Source: Tomocerus qinae
Lineage: Eukaryota; Arthropoda; Collembola; Entomobryomorpha; Tomoceridae
NCBI GenBank assembly: GCA_020055645.1
Contig: CM034546.1
Span: 42,594,001-42,658,000 of the forward strand
Direction: 5' to 3'
Length of the DNA: 64,000 nt
The translations under genes were made by a program, and so were the position numbers. The notes under the pieces are model-generated. The model did not search any database. It was not told where the DNA came from and saw only the letters and a list, made by a program, of their open reading frames with translations. Shown here piece after piece: positions 13,861-27,516 of this stretch; positions within the stretch are counted from its first letter, which is position 1, and each line of letters opens with the position of its first letter.

Positions 13861-15988
13861 GTAATTAAGAAGGTAAGCCAACCCAAATATTTTTTGGCTA
13901 GTTATCCTTGATTTTCCTAAAGATTTGTGTTGTTTTTGAATTGTCAAAATCTGTCATCTATTTTGGATTTGTAAATTTTTAGTTTACCAAGTGTCAAGCA
14001 GAAGAACTTGAGAAACGTCAAACGTGGCCGATTTTTGACCTACATTCATTAGATTCATGTCAGATTACTGTGATTAGTGTGTCTGATTTAGAAAACCGCG
14101 TTTAATTTCACGAGATATACTACTGATACACGTGCACGCAGTTTAAGGATAGGCTGACTGCAAGCACAAGGTAAAAAAATAATTCTAAATTCTAAAATAT
14201 TAATATTTCAACTATTGATACCATACATAGATTCAAACTTAAATCGTTTTTTCTAGTCTTTAATTTTATTTAGATTAAGGGTTTTCATTCATAATAAGTG
14301 GTATGCTAAATGCCAATTACGAGAGCAGGAAAAGAGAAACTTTTGACGTGGATGAAATCAGTTTATACTCATTTCATAACATTTTATACGCGCCATTCTA
14401 CGAATTCTACCGTATTACAGTTTAACTTGATGTGTTGATATACATAATGATATGCATTCTATTGAATAATAGTCATTTTATATTCACAGAATTCTGTCCG
14501 TGACGAACTTGCTATTTACGCATACTTGAATAGAGATAATGTATAACCAGGCTAACATTGCAACTATAGTGACTAATATTTAATACTTCAGTGAATCTGC
14601 TAAGCTTCCATCATTCTGTATTGTTTATTTAAAGGAACTGGCTCATTTGGATTTAAGCTGCGTTATTCATTATTGAAGTGACTATCAACGTGAACGAACA
14701 AGGAAAACAGCTGGTCTATTACACTTCGTTAAGGTCACTTGAAAGGTCATCGTCACAATCACGGCCAGTTAACCTCGTCGATTATATCAAATTGCGGCAC
14801 AATTACTTAATTCAATCATACCAAAGGTAAGCAAATTGTTTTTGAAGTCGAAAATTGAATGGAAGCATTGGAGTTCAAAATAACAATTTAATATATTTAA
14901 TTTTCGCATATCTTAAGTGTCAAACTTCTGTTTAGCTTATATTATAACAATGATTAATGTGTGATTGGGATTGTGAACGTGATTATTTAATTATTAGTGT
15001 TTTTCTACTCAATTCCCGTTAATAATGTAAAATTATAGATGATAGAGGTAGGTGTGTAGGTCATAAGTCATGGTTTATGAGATGCACTCTTGCGTTAGCA
15101 ATACACCAAAGACTGAATGCAGTAATATCAAAAAGTTTTTTGACAATGAAACTTATATTTTACTATTCAAGGATTGTTTTCCAGTACAACAGCTGATTAC
15201 AGCAACCAAACTTGTCGTGTGCTGACTTCTTTTTCACCTCGATTTGGATAGCTTAAAAAATCTTAAATAAAAATTAAAAGGGTCTAATTATTTACCTCGA
15301 ACTAATTGGTTTCTTTTGGGGAAATCCAAATTGAGGTGAAAGAGAAATTAAAATACGATAATTGTAAACGTTTGCAATCAGCTACTTTACTATCAGTCTA
15401 TATTATCGAGGACAGACAAATGGGAAATATGTTAAGTATGTAAGACATTAATAGGTAATAACATTATTTAGTATTGCCTCCGTTCGACAGAGTGCTTGGC
15501 GATTACAGCATCAAGAGATATAATTGATTAGGTATATTGTACATAATATTATGCCAATAAAAGTGACTAATGATTAGCCTCGCGGCCCTTCGTCGGTCAA
15601 GAATTAAATGACCAATGAAAATGATTCCAATAGTACGTTTATCAACATTTGGATAATTACCGTACATCATTTAATTTAATTTAATCTATCTGTTAGTTTC
15701 TCAGTAACTTACATTTTGTAATAATAATGTTGACTAATTAGTTTTGCTAGTTTGCTAGACAAGTAGGCTGAACCTATTATTAGAACTTTAAAAGCGTACC
15801 GTAATTACTGATAACCTATCCATAAATTATTATTATTGTCTAGTACTTAGTATTCCTATGGTACATTCCATTAAAACTCATTTAGTTCAAAGTATTCAGT
15901 ATAATGTAATGCAATTACATCATCATTGCAGTTAACATTAATCAAGTTTAATATAATATCTCTAATGATTGTATGTTTATGGTTTCAG
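13861..15988 (+). other. Probable leader exons and first introns of EHD gene
   Basis: The EHD coding exon starts just after a clear acceptor (TTTCAG ending at 15988), so the transcript must have at least one upstream non-coding exon. Good donor sites follow short plausible exons at about 13872 (AAG/GTAAGC), 14169 (AAG/GTAAAA) and 14825 (AAAG/GTAAGC). They could be alternative first exons. This is read from splice signals only. No other gene was seen here. Confidence 0.3.
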
Positions 15989-16011
15989 AGTACTTTATTT
16001 ATCGAGTCATA

Positions 16012-18636
16012 ATGTTCAGCTGGTTAAACAGTGAAGAGTCAAAGAAAAAGAATGTGGAAGTGTTCGAAAATGTCGCCGAAGGGCTGCGGCACATTTACAA
16101 AAATAAATTGCTTCCTTTAGAGTTAGGCTACCATTTCCACGACTTCCATTCTCCAGCTCTGGATGATCCGGATTTTGAAGCCAAGCCTATGATTATGTTA
16201 GTTGGGCAGTATTCCACTGGAAAGACGACATTCATTCGATATTTATTGGAAAGAGATTTCCCAGGAATTCGTATTGGTCCCGAACCCACAACAGACAGCT
16301 TCATTGCTGTAATGCATGGGGACAAGGATGGAATAATCCCTGGAAATGCACTTGTCGTGGATCCTAAAAAACAATTCCGCCCATTATCCAAATTCGGAAA
16401 TGCATTCCTCAATCGTTTCCAATGTTCAATGGTTGAATCTCAAGTTTTAAAGGGGATTTCTATTGTTGACACCCCTGGAATTTTGTCAGGAGAAAAGCAA
16501 CGGGTTGATAGAGGCTACGATTTCACAGGTGTCTTAGAATGGTTTGCTGAACGCGTCGATAGAATTATTTTATTATTCGACGCTCACAAGTTGGATATAT
16601 CAGATGAGTTTCGAAGATCAATTGAAGCACTCAAAGGCCATGATGACAAAATTCGCATAATTCTGAACAAGGTAAACAAACAATTCAGTAAATTCAATAA
16701 AATAGGGTGCAATATCTTTCGTTTATTGTCAATGTAACATTTTTGGCACGTTTTACTGCGATAAATCAGCTAAATTATTTTAATCAATATTTTTAAACAG
16801 GCGGACATGGTCGATCACCAGCAACTCATGAGAGTTTACGGTGCTTTGATGTGGTCTCTTGGAAAGGTTTTACAAACACCTGAAGTAGCACGTGTGTACA
16901 TCGGATCATTCTGGGATCAACCTTTGCGATATGACTCAAATCGAAAGTATGTTTTCTATTTGTAATATAAATAATATTAATATAACAATAATCCTGTCAA
17001 ACTGTCAATATATATTATAATAATTTATTTTTACAGACTTTTTGAAGCCGAAGAGCAAGATTTGTTTCACGATTTGGAAACACTTCCTAGAAATGCGGCT
17101 TTGCGCAAATTAAACGATCTTATCAAGCGTGCAAGATTAGCGAAGGTTTGACCATTTCCTACTAAGCTGCAATTATGATTTTCTAGAATAATATAATATT
17201 ACATTCTCATTTTATGACCACAAAAATACTTAAAAAAACATCTAAGCGACTGTTAGTGTTTGTCTGACTTGGTTACTTTTACTTTGTCAATTTTTGATAA
17301 TTTTTGAATTCTTTTTGTTCTCTTTTGTAGGTCCATGCTTACATTATTAGCTCTTTACGAAAAGATATGCCTTCTATGTTTGGAAAGGATTCTAAAAAGA
17401 AGGAACTAATAAAAAATTTGGATACCATCTACCAACAAATTCAACGAGACCATCAGATTTCCCCTGGAGACTTCCCAGATATCAAGAAAATGCAGGTTCG
17501 TATGCTTTATTAATGCAGTAATTTCAATTTCACAACATTAATGTATAAGATAATTACCTAGGTGCTTATTATTGGGACTGGGATCAGGTAGGCTGGTAGT
17601 CAGAGACAAACTATTATAATCCGATTTTGTTTTCATTTTGGCACAAAATTATCGAATTTTGTGCCAAAATGAATGGAAGTAAACCTTCAAGGGAGAGAGC
17701 ATATGCAAATACAATTTTAAAAATTCAATTTTAATTCTTTTGCTCTGGTTTCCAGATTTCCAGTCTATATGATCTCACTCCCAATTATTTTAATAAATGA
17801 ATCCTTCGCAATTTTTCCAATAGATAATTATATAATATAATGTAACATACGTTAATATTGTTTGTAAACTCGATGAGTTTTTTTGTTTTAGTTTTAATGA
17901 TTTTGTGTTGCTTTTAGACGGAGTTGATGAATCACGACTTTTCAAAATTTGCTGCCCTTAAACCAAAACTGTTAGAAACAGTTGATCAGATGCTGGCACA
18001 AGACATAGCAAAATTAATGGCACAAATTCCAATGGAAGATGCTGCAAAACCGCATCAGTCTTCTCTTGTGAAAGGGGGCGTATTCAGTGGTGTCCAAGAT
18101 CAAAGTACTCCATTTGGGTTCAAGCGTTTCGAAGGTGTTGAAGCTGGGCGTGGTGATACAGAATGGATTGTTGCTAAAGAAAAGCACAAGTACGATGACA
18201 TCTTTGAGGGATTGTGCAACAGCGAGGGAAAGGTTAATGGATCAGTTGCCAAGGCAGAAATGGTGAAATCGAAACTTCCAAACACAGTACTGGCAAAGGT
18301 AAACTACATGTACTCTTTTTCTCATGAGTTGCAACATTTGTTGAAAAATTACAATTTTCACTATTTGTAGTAGATTTTAATTGATTTAGCTCTGAATACA
18401 ATTATAATAAAATATAATAATTATAATACGATACCATATAATTATCTACTAAAAATAATAATATTTTTCAGATTTGGAAATTGGCGGATGTTGATAAAGA
18501 CGGTATGCTCGACAGTGATGAGTTTGCATTGGCAATGCACCTTATTAATGTGAAATTGGACAATCACGATTTACCTGAAGAGCTCCCAGTTCATTTAATC
18601 CCACCTTCCAAACGACCTTTTCACACCGGCGATTAA
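16012..18636 (+). CDS. EHD1: EH domain-containing protein (EHD/Past1-type ATPase)
   Basis: Six coding exons: 16012-16671, 16801-16946, 17037-17145, 17331-17495, 17918-18298 and 18472-18636. All are GT-AG and in phase, giving 541 residues, the normal EHD length. I chose the ATG at 16012 because the protein then starts [13 protein letters not shown] as in known EHDs; an upstream in-frame ATG lies before the splice acceptor. The dynamin-like nucleotide-binding domain has [10 protein letters not shown] near residue 65, [12 protein letters not shown] and LNK. A helical region follows, and the C-terminal EH domain has an EF-hand loop [13 protein letters not shown]. EHDs are membrane-bending ATPases on recycling endosomes and bind NPF-motif partners through the EH domain. 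A single ancestral EHD (Past1 in flies) is usual in arthropods, so the vertebrate number in the symbol has no special meaning. Confidence 0.97.
17632..17673. repeat. Perfect 19 bp hairpin in EHD intron
   Basis: Bases 17632-17650 and 17655-17673 are exact reverse complements with a 4 base ATCG loop, around a TTTTGGCACAAAATT core. It lies in the intron between coding exons 4 and 5 of the EHD gene. It could be a fold-back transposon remnant; the stem is short for a typical animal microRNA precursor. Confidence 0.8.
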
Positions 18637-19529
18637 TTTGGTCTTCATACTGCGCTAAACTTCATTTCAACGTCAAGATTATACTGATATAAACTTTGAT
18701 ACCCATTAATTAATACAGATATTCTCTGATCTGATACTTTCTTATACTTTAATGTTCCTATGGCTCTTGTAATAATATTTGGCTAATTTAGTAGTAAACC
18801 GTCCCTGCCTTTGCGAGTACACCCACTTTTACATTACCAATGTGCATGTTATTTGATTTTGTGGTGGATTCTTAATTGTATTATTACTTTGTCAACCTTT
18901 AAAAAGGTACAGTTGTAACCTGTTTACTCAGGGTGACGTAGGTATTTAGTAAAAATTGTCCCGTGTCCTTTGGTGAATACAATTATCAAGCGTGAGTATT
19001 TTATGGAGTTTTATTCAACGTGTACTTCTGGTATATATAAAGTAAATATCAATTGTATTTTCTCTTAAATTGTAATTCTAAAGTCCAAATAGAATTTCTT
19101 CTAGTTTAAAGGACGAATTAATAGTAAATATCAGCGTAAAACAAAAGTTTATACGTCAGAATCCAATAAGGCCCTAATGCCCAAAGTTATAGCCGACGAT
19201 AAAGAAAAATCGATGTTTCTCTATCTAACTCGGCTAAAAACTTTGTTGAGTCTTGTTAGAACGTGACCTACTAACCTGTTTTACACTTATACACATATTA
19301 TAGTTGCAACCAGAAGTAAACAGTCGATATCTGTGATTTCAGAAATGAATTTGGAAGCAGTCTTACACTGTCCCTTATTAAAGAGTAGTGAATTCAATAT
19401 TAAATTTTATATTTGGTATTGGTAATGATTCAAACGAATAATATTGTAAACGTTGAGACTGTTGAAGGAAGTGAATGTAAGGAATGGATAACGACTATAC
19501 AGAGTAATAGGCATGGGTCACCATTTGAT
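18637..19529. other. EHD 3' flank
   Basis: Non-coding AT-rich sequence after the EHD stop codon. It includes the 3' untranslated region of EHD. No open frame or repeat was recognised before the start of the IR-bearing duplicated units. Confidence 0.4.
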
Positions 19530-21649
19530 AATGACAACAAAATGCATTTACAATTGCAATGTAGTGGAACCTTGGTAAACTGAATTAATTTCAGACACAA
19601 CCTGGAATTAAGGATCCCTTATTCTCTCCCAGTTCCCTTGTCTACTCTACCTACTCATTGTTAAACTGTCAGACAATAATAACAAGAATTTCCCTTCCTT
19701 CATATTTAAACCTTTCTGCTAATTTCTATTGATGTATATTTACTTTGCCAATGTATTACACTATAATCATATAGAAGTCGCAATTGTTATACTCCTCCTA
19801 CGTAGAGGATGCAAGATTTGCATAATAATAAGTTTATGGAAGCTTCGAGTGTATTTTCAATTCTCAATGTAGAAAAGTCGCGAAATACAGCTGCAAAACA
19901 ACAAATGTAAATATCTATATTGCTATACACGTACATAATATATTACACATAGATGTGCCCACTATATACAGTACTATGATTCGCGAGTAATAATATTATT
20001 GCATAATAAATACGTACGGTATACTGTAAAAGCTACTCAATAAATATGTGCCTATATTGAGTATGTGCTACCTATAGAAATTGTTCTTAAGTTATTACAT
20101 GTAATGCATAATGTTAGAATACAGAATTAAGAATGTAAAATACACAACATATTTAAATATGCGTATTGCAGTAGACCAACATATTCTAAGGTTAAAATAA
20201 TTATAAAGCCATGATTAATGTATTTATTTAAAAAGCCGAACCAAAGGAAACGTTCCTCATTCTCGAATGTCGGACAATGTAATTACAATTAGTTAATTAT
20301 TTTTTCTGCAAATTATCAGGAATGAATTGTTTAATTGTTTAGATAGTTTTTTGTGTGTTTATCATTTTAGATTAGTCTTGGTATGCTTTGAAATATATAT
20401 AAATCAGAATAATGGATTTTTTGTAGTTAGATAAATTACATCTTTACTAAGAAGACAATGAGAATGTGTAAGGGCCACTTGAAACTCTTCCTAATGATAT
20501 CATTTTCCCCGTTGGTGACGTCATGTATGATTGAAAACAATTGTCAATATAATATTTAACGTCACAAACGGTGATAATAGATATGAATGCAAAGAGTTTA
20601 GGTTGGTCTCCAGACGTTTGTTTAAGCATGAGTGTCAATTTTGATGAAATAAATCCATCCTTCACAAAATGGTGCTTATGTATTTCATTTCACAATAATT
20701 GGTCATCAACACGTACTACTATATGAATGCTTTGGTACTAAAAGTAGCATTGTATTAGAAAATTGAGAATAATCCATTTTAAAGTAATATTATAAAATAT
20801 ATAGTACTACTACAGTTTGGACGTACGTACTTATTTTGTTAACATTGTAAGTTTACTTTTCAACCATGGCTTTAGCTTACTGGCTTTTTGTAGGTTGTCG
20901 AATGTGTTATTCCTTTGTATTTTACTTATTATGTTATGACTTAGTTGTACAAGTTTCTTAAGCTGAGTTAGGTTTTTGCTGCTAGACCATATTGCTTACT
21001 ATATATGACTATTCTAGTTCCATCTAAAAGCAATCAAATAGTGATGATAAATAGTGACTATTGATTTCTAAAGGTTTTAAATTATTTCAACGTCATAGCC
21101 AAGGTCTATGCCTGTCTTATCATGTCTTCGTTATAGTTTATTTCATGGTATATATTCCCAGTTCTTTAATATTATTTAGTGTTATAAGTCCTTCTACAGT
21201 GTTCTCGTTAGGGTTGGCTAAATTTTAGTAGACAGTCCTTCAGGAAAAATCCAAGACCTATCTAATACTAAATTAATTCTAAATGCAAACTTATTGATTG
21301 GTGAACGAGCAAACGAACGAACTAAGCTACCTATAACTTTTAGAAGTGGATTATAATGTTTCGAGTGGCAAAATTCGAGAATTAATATATTTATAGCTTT
21401 AGAAAGTATAGTTAAATATTTCATTTTGTCCAGAATGAACCCTATTAATTGTTAAGACAAGTATAAAACTCCATTCTTTCGTGTCACAAGGAACAAAATT
21501 TAGTATTTTGTACGGATAACTGTCAAACCAATATATTTAAAATATTTGTGACTGGGAATGTTGAAATTGAAAATGTAAGAAATAGAGTTAGAAATCGATA
21601 CAACATTAAAATATTCTATTAAGAAAAGAATCCCAAAATATTTTCCAAG

Positions 21650-24600
21650 ATGATTATTTGGATACGAATTATTCTGCTAGCGGTTTTCATCCCACGATGT
21701 ATTGTTTGTGCTGGAAAATTAAAAAAAATATTTAGAATAGATAAGGATTGTTACATCAACATAATATTTTACAAAATGCATTCCATACAATCAACAAAGA
21801 TAATAGAAGAACTGTTGGATTTTAAAACACCATACTCCCTTACGAATGCTGATTCAATTAAGAAGACTATCATTCAAAAGTTCACAAATATGGTTGGCGG
21901 ATACAAGTGCCAAAAATGAAAGTGCCAATTGGCACATTTATCCTACCTGAAAAAACATAAGTGCCAAAACCAAAATGGCCAAAAAACATAAGTGCCAAAG
22001 CATAAAGTGCCAAAATACTTAGTTTATAAGGATACTTATTTCTTTAAATCAACATTCATTTAATATAGATGAATAGCATGCGAGACTGTTTAGAGAATAA
22101 AATGAACTCAGAGAGAAGTAAATGAGGAGATAAAAGTTTAGTTGCAATCTGCTTCCATGGCTGATTTAGTCGTTGGTTAACATTGCACATGGCTCAAGTT
22201 GTTGAAATATTAAGCATGTTTCTGGTTATTCGTTCTTTGTCGAAAACACAGCTGCTCACTTTTGATCTTTATTTTAATAGTGTAATAGTACCACCTTAGA
22301 AAAAAGGATCAAAGGAGCTAGATGCAAAAATATCATTCCAGGTTACAGTGTAAATTTAACTGTGAAACTTACACATTACGTTGATTATATCAAAGATTGT
22401 ACATATTTCATAGGCAGGCAGAACCGAAAATTCAGAGCTCAAAATTACATCTGACAACCATTATTTCTGCTAACATTTGTATAATCTAAACAATAACTAA
22501 TTAAAACCGTATTGGCACTATTTGTCTTAGCACTTAAGTTATTGGCACTTATGAAAAACGCTTGGCACAAAGGGTCATAATTGTCTTGGCATATTTGACC
22601 TTTGGCACTTCTATCCGGGAACCCACAAATATTACAGAACAGGAAAAGGAATCTAAAATATTTTACGAAATAAAACAGTTTGATGTTTGCCTTTTAAATA
22701 AAGTAGTATATTCGCCCTTTTTGAATAACCGATTCACATGCATTGCGCATTTTTCTGTAGATTTGAATTCCAGTAACCTAAATGACGTTATATTAACAAA
22801 AACTGTAATTAAAGAAGTAGGACTTCGGTTCAATTTAAATAAATACAATTCATTCCAAAAGCCTTTCCTGTCAATGGTACAAAATCACAGATGTAACGGA
22901 AAGCGGTTCAATTTCGAAGACTACACAAACCTTTATTTTCTTGTCCACAAAGAAGTTCTGGGAAACATAAAAAACCAAACAAAATTTTTGAATGATATTG
23001 GTATTTAGTTTTCTGCATTGAAAGGACATTATTTTGTGCAGTCATTAGTGGAAGAGGATGACAGGGTATTCTTTATTTGTGGAAAATGTCAGAATCGAAT
23101 TATGTACGGAAATATGGGAATATCAAATAAGTTGATGGACAGTTTAGTTTTCTCACACAATGCTACGTCCACAGGAAATAGTCTTGAACTTCTGAAAAAA
23201 ATCCGGACAGAAGTTGTGTTAGAGGGTCAATTCTTTAAACAAGAATTAAAAGTTAACGTATATCGTTTTCAATACAAGACGAAGAGTTATTTTGGGCCTA
23301 ATTTAAAGAGCGAAAACTTTTCATCGGCTTTCAAAGGAGGCAATATAGACGTGGTGACTATTTTATCTTCGATCGCACTTCGCCGATTTCCCAATGCAAC
23401 AATTGGACCAAAAAATATTTTCAAAGATGCTTTACATATAGAGTACGAAATTTCAACGGAGTATGACGGCTTTCTCTTTGATACATATTTCATTCCAACT
23501 CATTCAGACAGCTACAATTTTATATCTTGTGTGGTTCTGGAAGATGAGAGTCTTTCGTTCTACGGCTACATCCGTCCATTTGATCTTTCTGCTTGGATTG
23601 GGATTCTATTCACAATATTGCTTGTGACAATCTTCTTCCAACTGACTTTGTATTTAAAGCACAACCAAATCCACCATTTCATCTTCACTTGCTGTGCTTA
23701 TGTACTCTGCAACAATTGCGGATTCCCCAAAAAGATGGAGAAATATTTCTGGTTCAAGATTGTTCTGGGACTTTATCTACTGATGTTCATCGTTCTCACC
23801 TATGGCTATGCAGGTATCGTCATCACCGATTTGACTGAACCCAGACCTGTAAAACGACTCGACTCTTTTGAGGAAATTGAAACTTTGGACGATATTTCAG
23901 TTGTCAGTTCACTTCTTAGAGAATCGCCATATGAACCATGGTTAATGCCAATTGCTGATAAAAAATTTATATTGTATTGGTACAACTGCTATATTTATTT
24001 GAACCAAACTCCAATAAATAATGTTCTAATGGAAAGGTATACCAATTTACATAAATGCCACAAAATCAGTTCAATTTCTGAAGACTTGACGTTTCAAGAT
24101 GTATCAATTGAAACTGTGAAGTCAGCATTAGATTATGCCAATCGACTTGGTTGGTCTCAATCTCAATTTTTTCTCCTTCCTTTCGAATCGTTTTATTTCC
24201 CAATCTTTGGTGAAAACCTAAAGAGAATTAGCAACAAAGTTGGTTTTCCACCTATTTCTCCCTTATTAAGTTTTCAACATTGGATTTCTGAATGCAACAG
24301 ATCCGTCTTTGTCGATAGACAGAGCCAAATTCATCGATTTTTAAACGTGTCTCATTGGGATATTGAAAAGGGAGTCAATCTAAAGCGAAAGTTGTACTTT
24401 GGAAATCCAACAGATAAGACAATCAATTTTGGCATAAATATACCCTACTTCACATCATCTTTTCTTCGAGAGTACGCCAAAAGAAATATTTTTAGTTTAT
24501 CCGAATCTGGTATCTACTCAAAATGGATGGAAGTGTACAATAACTTTAATTTCACCCAATGTCGTCATTGCTTTGATAGACCACTACCACGCCCTTTGAC

Positions 24601-24814
24601 ATTTTACAATTCAAACATTTTCACCATTTTCGCTATTGGATTTGCGTTTCTCATTTTGCCTAGTTTAACTATTTTTTGGGAAGCTAGACATGTCGCGTTT
24701 CGTTTTATAACTAATTTGATCTCCAAATTGGGCCACTATGTGGAAACAATAATACTGTATGTTAAGAGAAGAAGGCTTCGCACTAGGCGTACTAGGGTGC
24801 GCCGCCTCAGATGA
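21650..24814 (+). pseudogene. Ionotropic receptor copy 1, twice broken
   Basis: The frame opens with a hydrophobic signal peptide (MIIWIRIILLAVFI) and follows the other copies to about residue 80. There a 732 bp MITE (21892-22623) with a 9 bp target duplication interrupts it. Coding resumes at 22633 in the same frame, reaches a TAG at 23006-23008 where copies 3 and 4 have a Gln codon (CAA or CAG), and continues open from there to 24814. The body has the iGluR/IR plan: S1 region, M1 near IRPFDLSAWIGIL, a pore segment near HHFIFTCCAYVLC, M3 with YGYAGIVITDLTEPR, S2, and M4 near IFTIFAIGFAFLIL. A basic Arg-rich tail (RRRLRTRRTRVRRLR) ends it. MITE and stop together make it a pseudogene unless the MITE is spliced out and the stop is read through. 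Confidence 0.88.
21892..22623. mobile_element. Mutator-like MITE with 9 bp target duplication
   Basis: CACAAATAT is duplicated at 21883-21891 and 22624-22632. Between the copies is a 732 bp non-coding element with imperfect terminal inverted repeats of about 23 bp (GGTTGGCGGATACAAGTGCC against GGTTCCCGGATAGAAGTGCC). Several subterminal AAGTGCCAA motifs occur on both strands. The 9 bp duplication and subterminal repeats suit a Mutator-like element; the family is otherwise unassigned. Element plus duplication is 741 bp, a multiple of three, so the frame of the host gene is kept on both sides. Confidence 0.9.
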
Positions 24815-25491
24815 ATGTTTAGTCAAGCCATGTATGCTTAGTTCACAAGGAACTTACCATAAAATATGCATATTCGCGGATAAGGACTCCGAACGTGTCC
24901 CTCGCTTATAACTGCAACATGTACAGGAAATTTGATTATGACAACAAAATGCATTTACAATATTACAATTGCAAGGTAGATAGCGGAACCTGTTAATCTG
25001 AATTAATTTCAGACACACATCCAGGAATTAAGGATCCCTTCTCCCCCAGCCCCCTTTTCTATTCTAGGTATTGTTAAATTGTCAGACAATAATAAAAAGA
25101 ATTTCCCTTCTTTCCTTTGTATTTAAAACTTTAAACGTACATAATATATTACAAATAGATGTGCCTACTATATATATACTATGATTCGCGAGTAATATTA
25201 TTAATTATTGCATAATAAATACGTACTGTATACTTTAAAAGCTACTCAATAAATATGTGCCTATATTGTGTCTGTGCTATCTTCAGAAATTGTTCTTAAG
25301 TTATAACATGTAATGCATAATGTTAGAATACAGAATGTAAAATACATAACATATTTAAAATTTAAATATGCATATTGCAGTACAGTAGACCACCATATTA
25401 TAAGGTTAAAATAATTATAAAGCCATGATTCTAAAGGAAACGTTCCTCATTCTCAAATGTCGGACAATGTAATTACACTTAGTTAATTATT

Positions 25492-26133
25492 CAGAGGAGT
25501 TTACTCCGATGTATGCGTTTACCCTTTCTGTCTGTCTGTCTGTCTATCCGTCCGTCCGTCCTTATCCGTGATAACTTTAGAACGGTTATACCTAAACTAC
25601 TCAAATTTTCAGGGCACAATATTGAGGCAAAATGTAGGTCTGAGTTCGTATATGAGCAGGATCGGTCACATCCCCTGATTGGGGAAAAGGGTTGAATATT
25701 TCAATTGGCGATAACTTTGGAACGGTTATACCTAAGCTACTCAAATTTTCAAAGGACAATATTGAGGTAAAAATTAAGACCGAGTTCGTATGTGAGTAAG
25801 ATTGGTCACACCCCCTGACCGGGGAGTGTCGAACTGTACGGTTATAATTTACGAAAATTGGAAATATAACAATTTTAAGTCACCAGCTTATAGATTGAAC
25901 TGAACCTTTTCGTGATCACAAGAGTTAATGATGAGGAGGAAGCGGGAATTTTTATTTTACGTGAATTTAAGTTTTGATATCTTAGGATCAAAATAATAAC
26001 TTAATGCAACCGGTATTAAAAATGTACTACCATTTATATAGATGACCATTAATAATATTATGTTCGTCGTATTCGCATGGTACGCAAACTCCTCTGCTGT
26101 TATACCCGTTTTGCAACGGTTTATTTTTTCTGC
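25492..26133. mobile_element. TIR element with CAGAGGAGTTT ends
   Basis: Comparison with unit 1 shows an insertion between TTAGTTAATTAT and TTTTTTCTGCAAATTATC. The insert starts CAGAGGAGTTTACTCCG and contains the inverse GCAAACTCCTCTG ending at 26096, about 35 bp before the right border. A TCTGTCTGTCTGTCTATCCG tract and two tandem near-copies of a block of about 130 bp (GATAACTTT..AACGGTTATACC) follow. No transposase is encoded. A related older copy lies at 12.77-13.43 kb. Confidence 0.7.
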
Positions 26134-27516
26134 AAATTATCAGGAATGAATTTTTTAGATAGTTTTTTGTGTGTTTATCATTTTAGATTAGTCTTGGTAT
26201 GCTTTGAAATATATATAAATCAGAATTATGGATTTTTTGTTGTTAGATAAATTATATCTTTACTAAGAAGACAATGAGAATGTTTAAGGGCCACTTGAAA
26301 CTCTTACTAAGGATATCATTTTCCCCGTTAGTGACGTCATGTATGATTAAAAACAATTGTCAATATAATATTTAACGTCACAAGCGGTGATAATAGATAT
26401 GAATGCAAAGAGTTTTGGTTGGTCTCCAGACGTTTGTTTAAGCATAAGTGTCAATTTTGATGAAATAAATCCATCCTTCACAAAATGGTGCTTTATGTAT
26501 TTTATTTTACAATAATTGGTCATAAACACGTTTTACTATATAAATCCTTTGCTACTGAAAGTTGCATTGTATTGGAAAATTGCGATTAATCCATTTTAAA
26601 GTAATATTATAAAATATATAGTACTACTACAGTTTGGTCGTTAGTACTTACTGATATCATTCTGGATAGTAAAGATGTTTTCCGGGCAATATACAACCCT
26701 GTGTATAAATAACATTCTGTTATACTCACACATGTGTTAATCCAATGTATTTTCCCTTTATGATTTAGTTGTACGAGTTTCTTAAACTGAGTTAAGCAGC
26801 TTGTTGGTAGTGCATATTGCTTACTACTATAATATATAACTTCTAAACGGGTTCCATGTAAAAATAATCTAAATAGTGAGAACAAATAATGATTATTGAT
26901 TGCTGCAGGTTTTAAATTATTTGAACGTCGATAGCCAAGGTCGATTGACTGTCTTGTTATGTGCATGTCTTTTTTTATCGTTTATGTTTGGTATCTACTC
27001 CAACTTATTTAATACGCTTTAGAATTATAATTATAAGTTGTTTTAGAGCCTTCTCTTTAGGGTTGGCTAATTTTTAGTGGACATTATTTCAGGGCAAAGT
27101 GAAGATCTATCTAATAATAAATTAATTTTAAATGCAAACTTATTGATTGGTGAATACGATCAAACTAACAAGCAAAGCTCATTTTTCTATGAAATAGATT
27201 ATAATGTGTCGATTGGCGAAATTCGAGAATTGACATTTTTAAAGCTTTAAAAAGCACTTGTAAAAAACAATTTTATCCGAAATGAACTCTAAAATCTCGA
27301 AAATGTTAAAAAGTATAAAACTCAATTGCTATTCTGTCACAAGTAAAAAAAGTTAAGCATTTTGTATGAATAAGTATCAAATGTTTAAAATATTTGTGAC
27401 TGGGAATGTTAAAGTTTGAAATGTAAGAAATAGGGTAAGAAATAAGAATCGATATCGCAGGTGTTATATACACTAAAACAGTTTATTAAAAAAAGATTCC
27501 GAAAATATTTTCCAAG

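Larger units (their letters stand above)
19530..24935 (+). repeat. Tandem duplication unit 1 carrying IR copy 1
   Basis: This unit repeats in the next one. Markers occur in the same order in both: GACAACAAAATGCATTTAC at about 19535 and 24940, GACAATAATAA.AAGAATTTCC at about 19673 and 25084, the AATTATCAGGAATGAATT module at about 20320 and 26140, then the receptor gene. The period is about 5.4 kb. The left edge is approximate. The shared flanks show that the receptor genes spread by segmental duplication, not retrotransposition. Confidence 0.8.

Noticed and set aside
15973..16011. Earlier ATG for the EHD protein
   Set aside because: It lies upstream of a strong splice acceptor and adds residues not found in EHD proteins.
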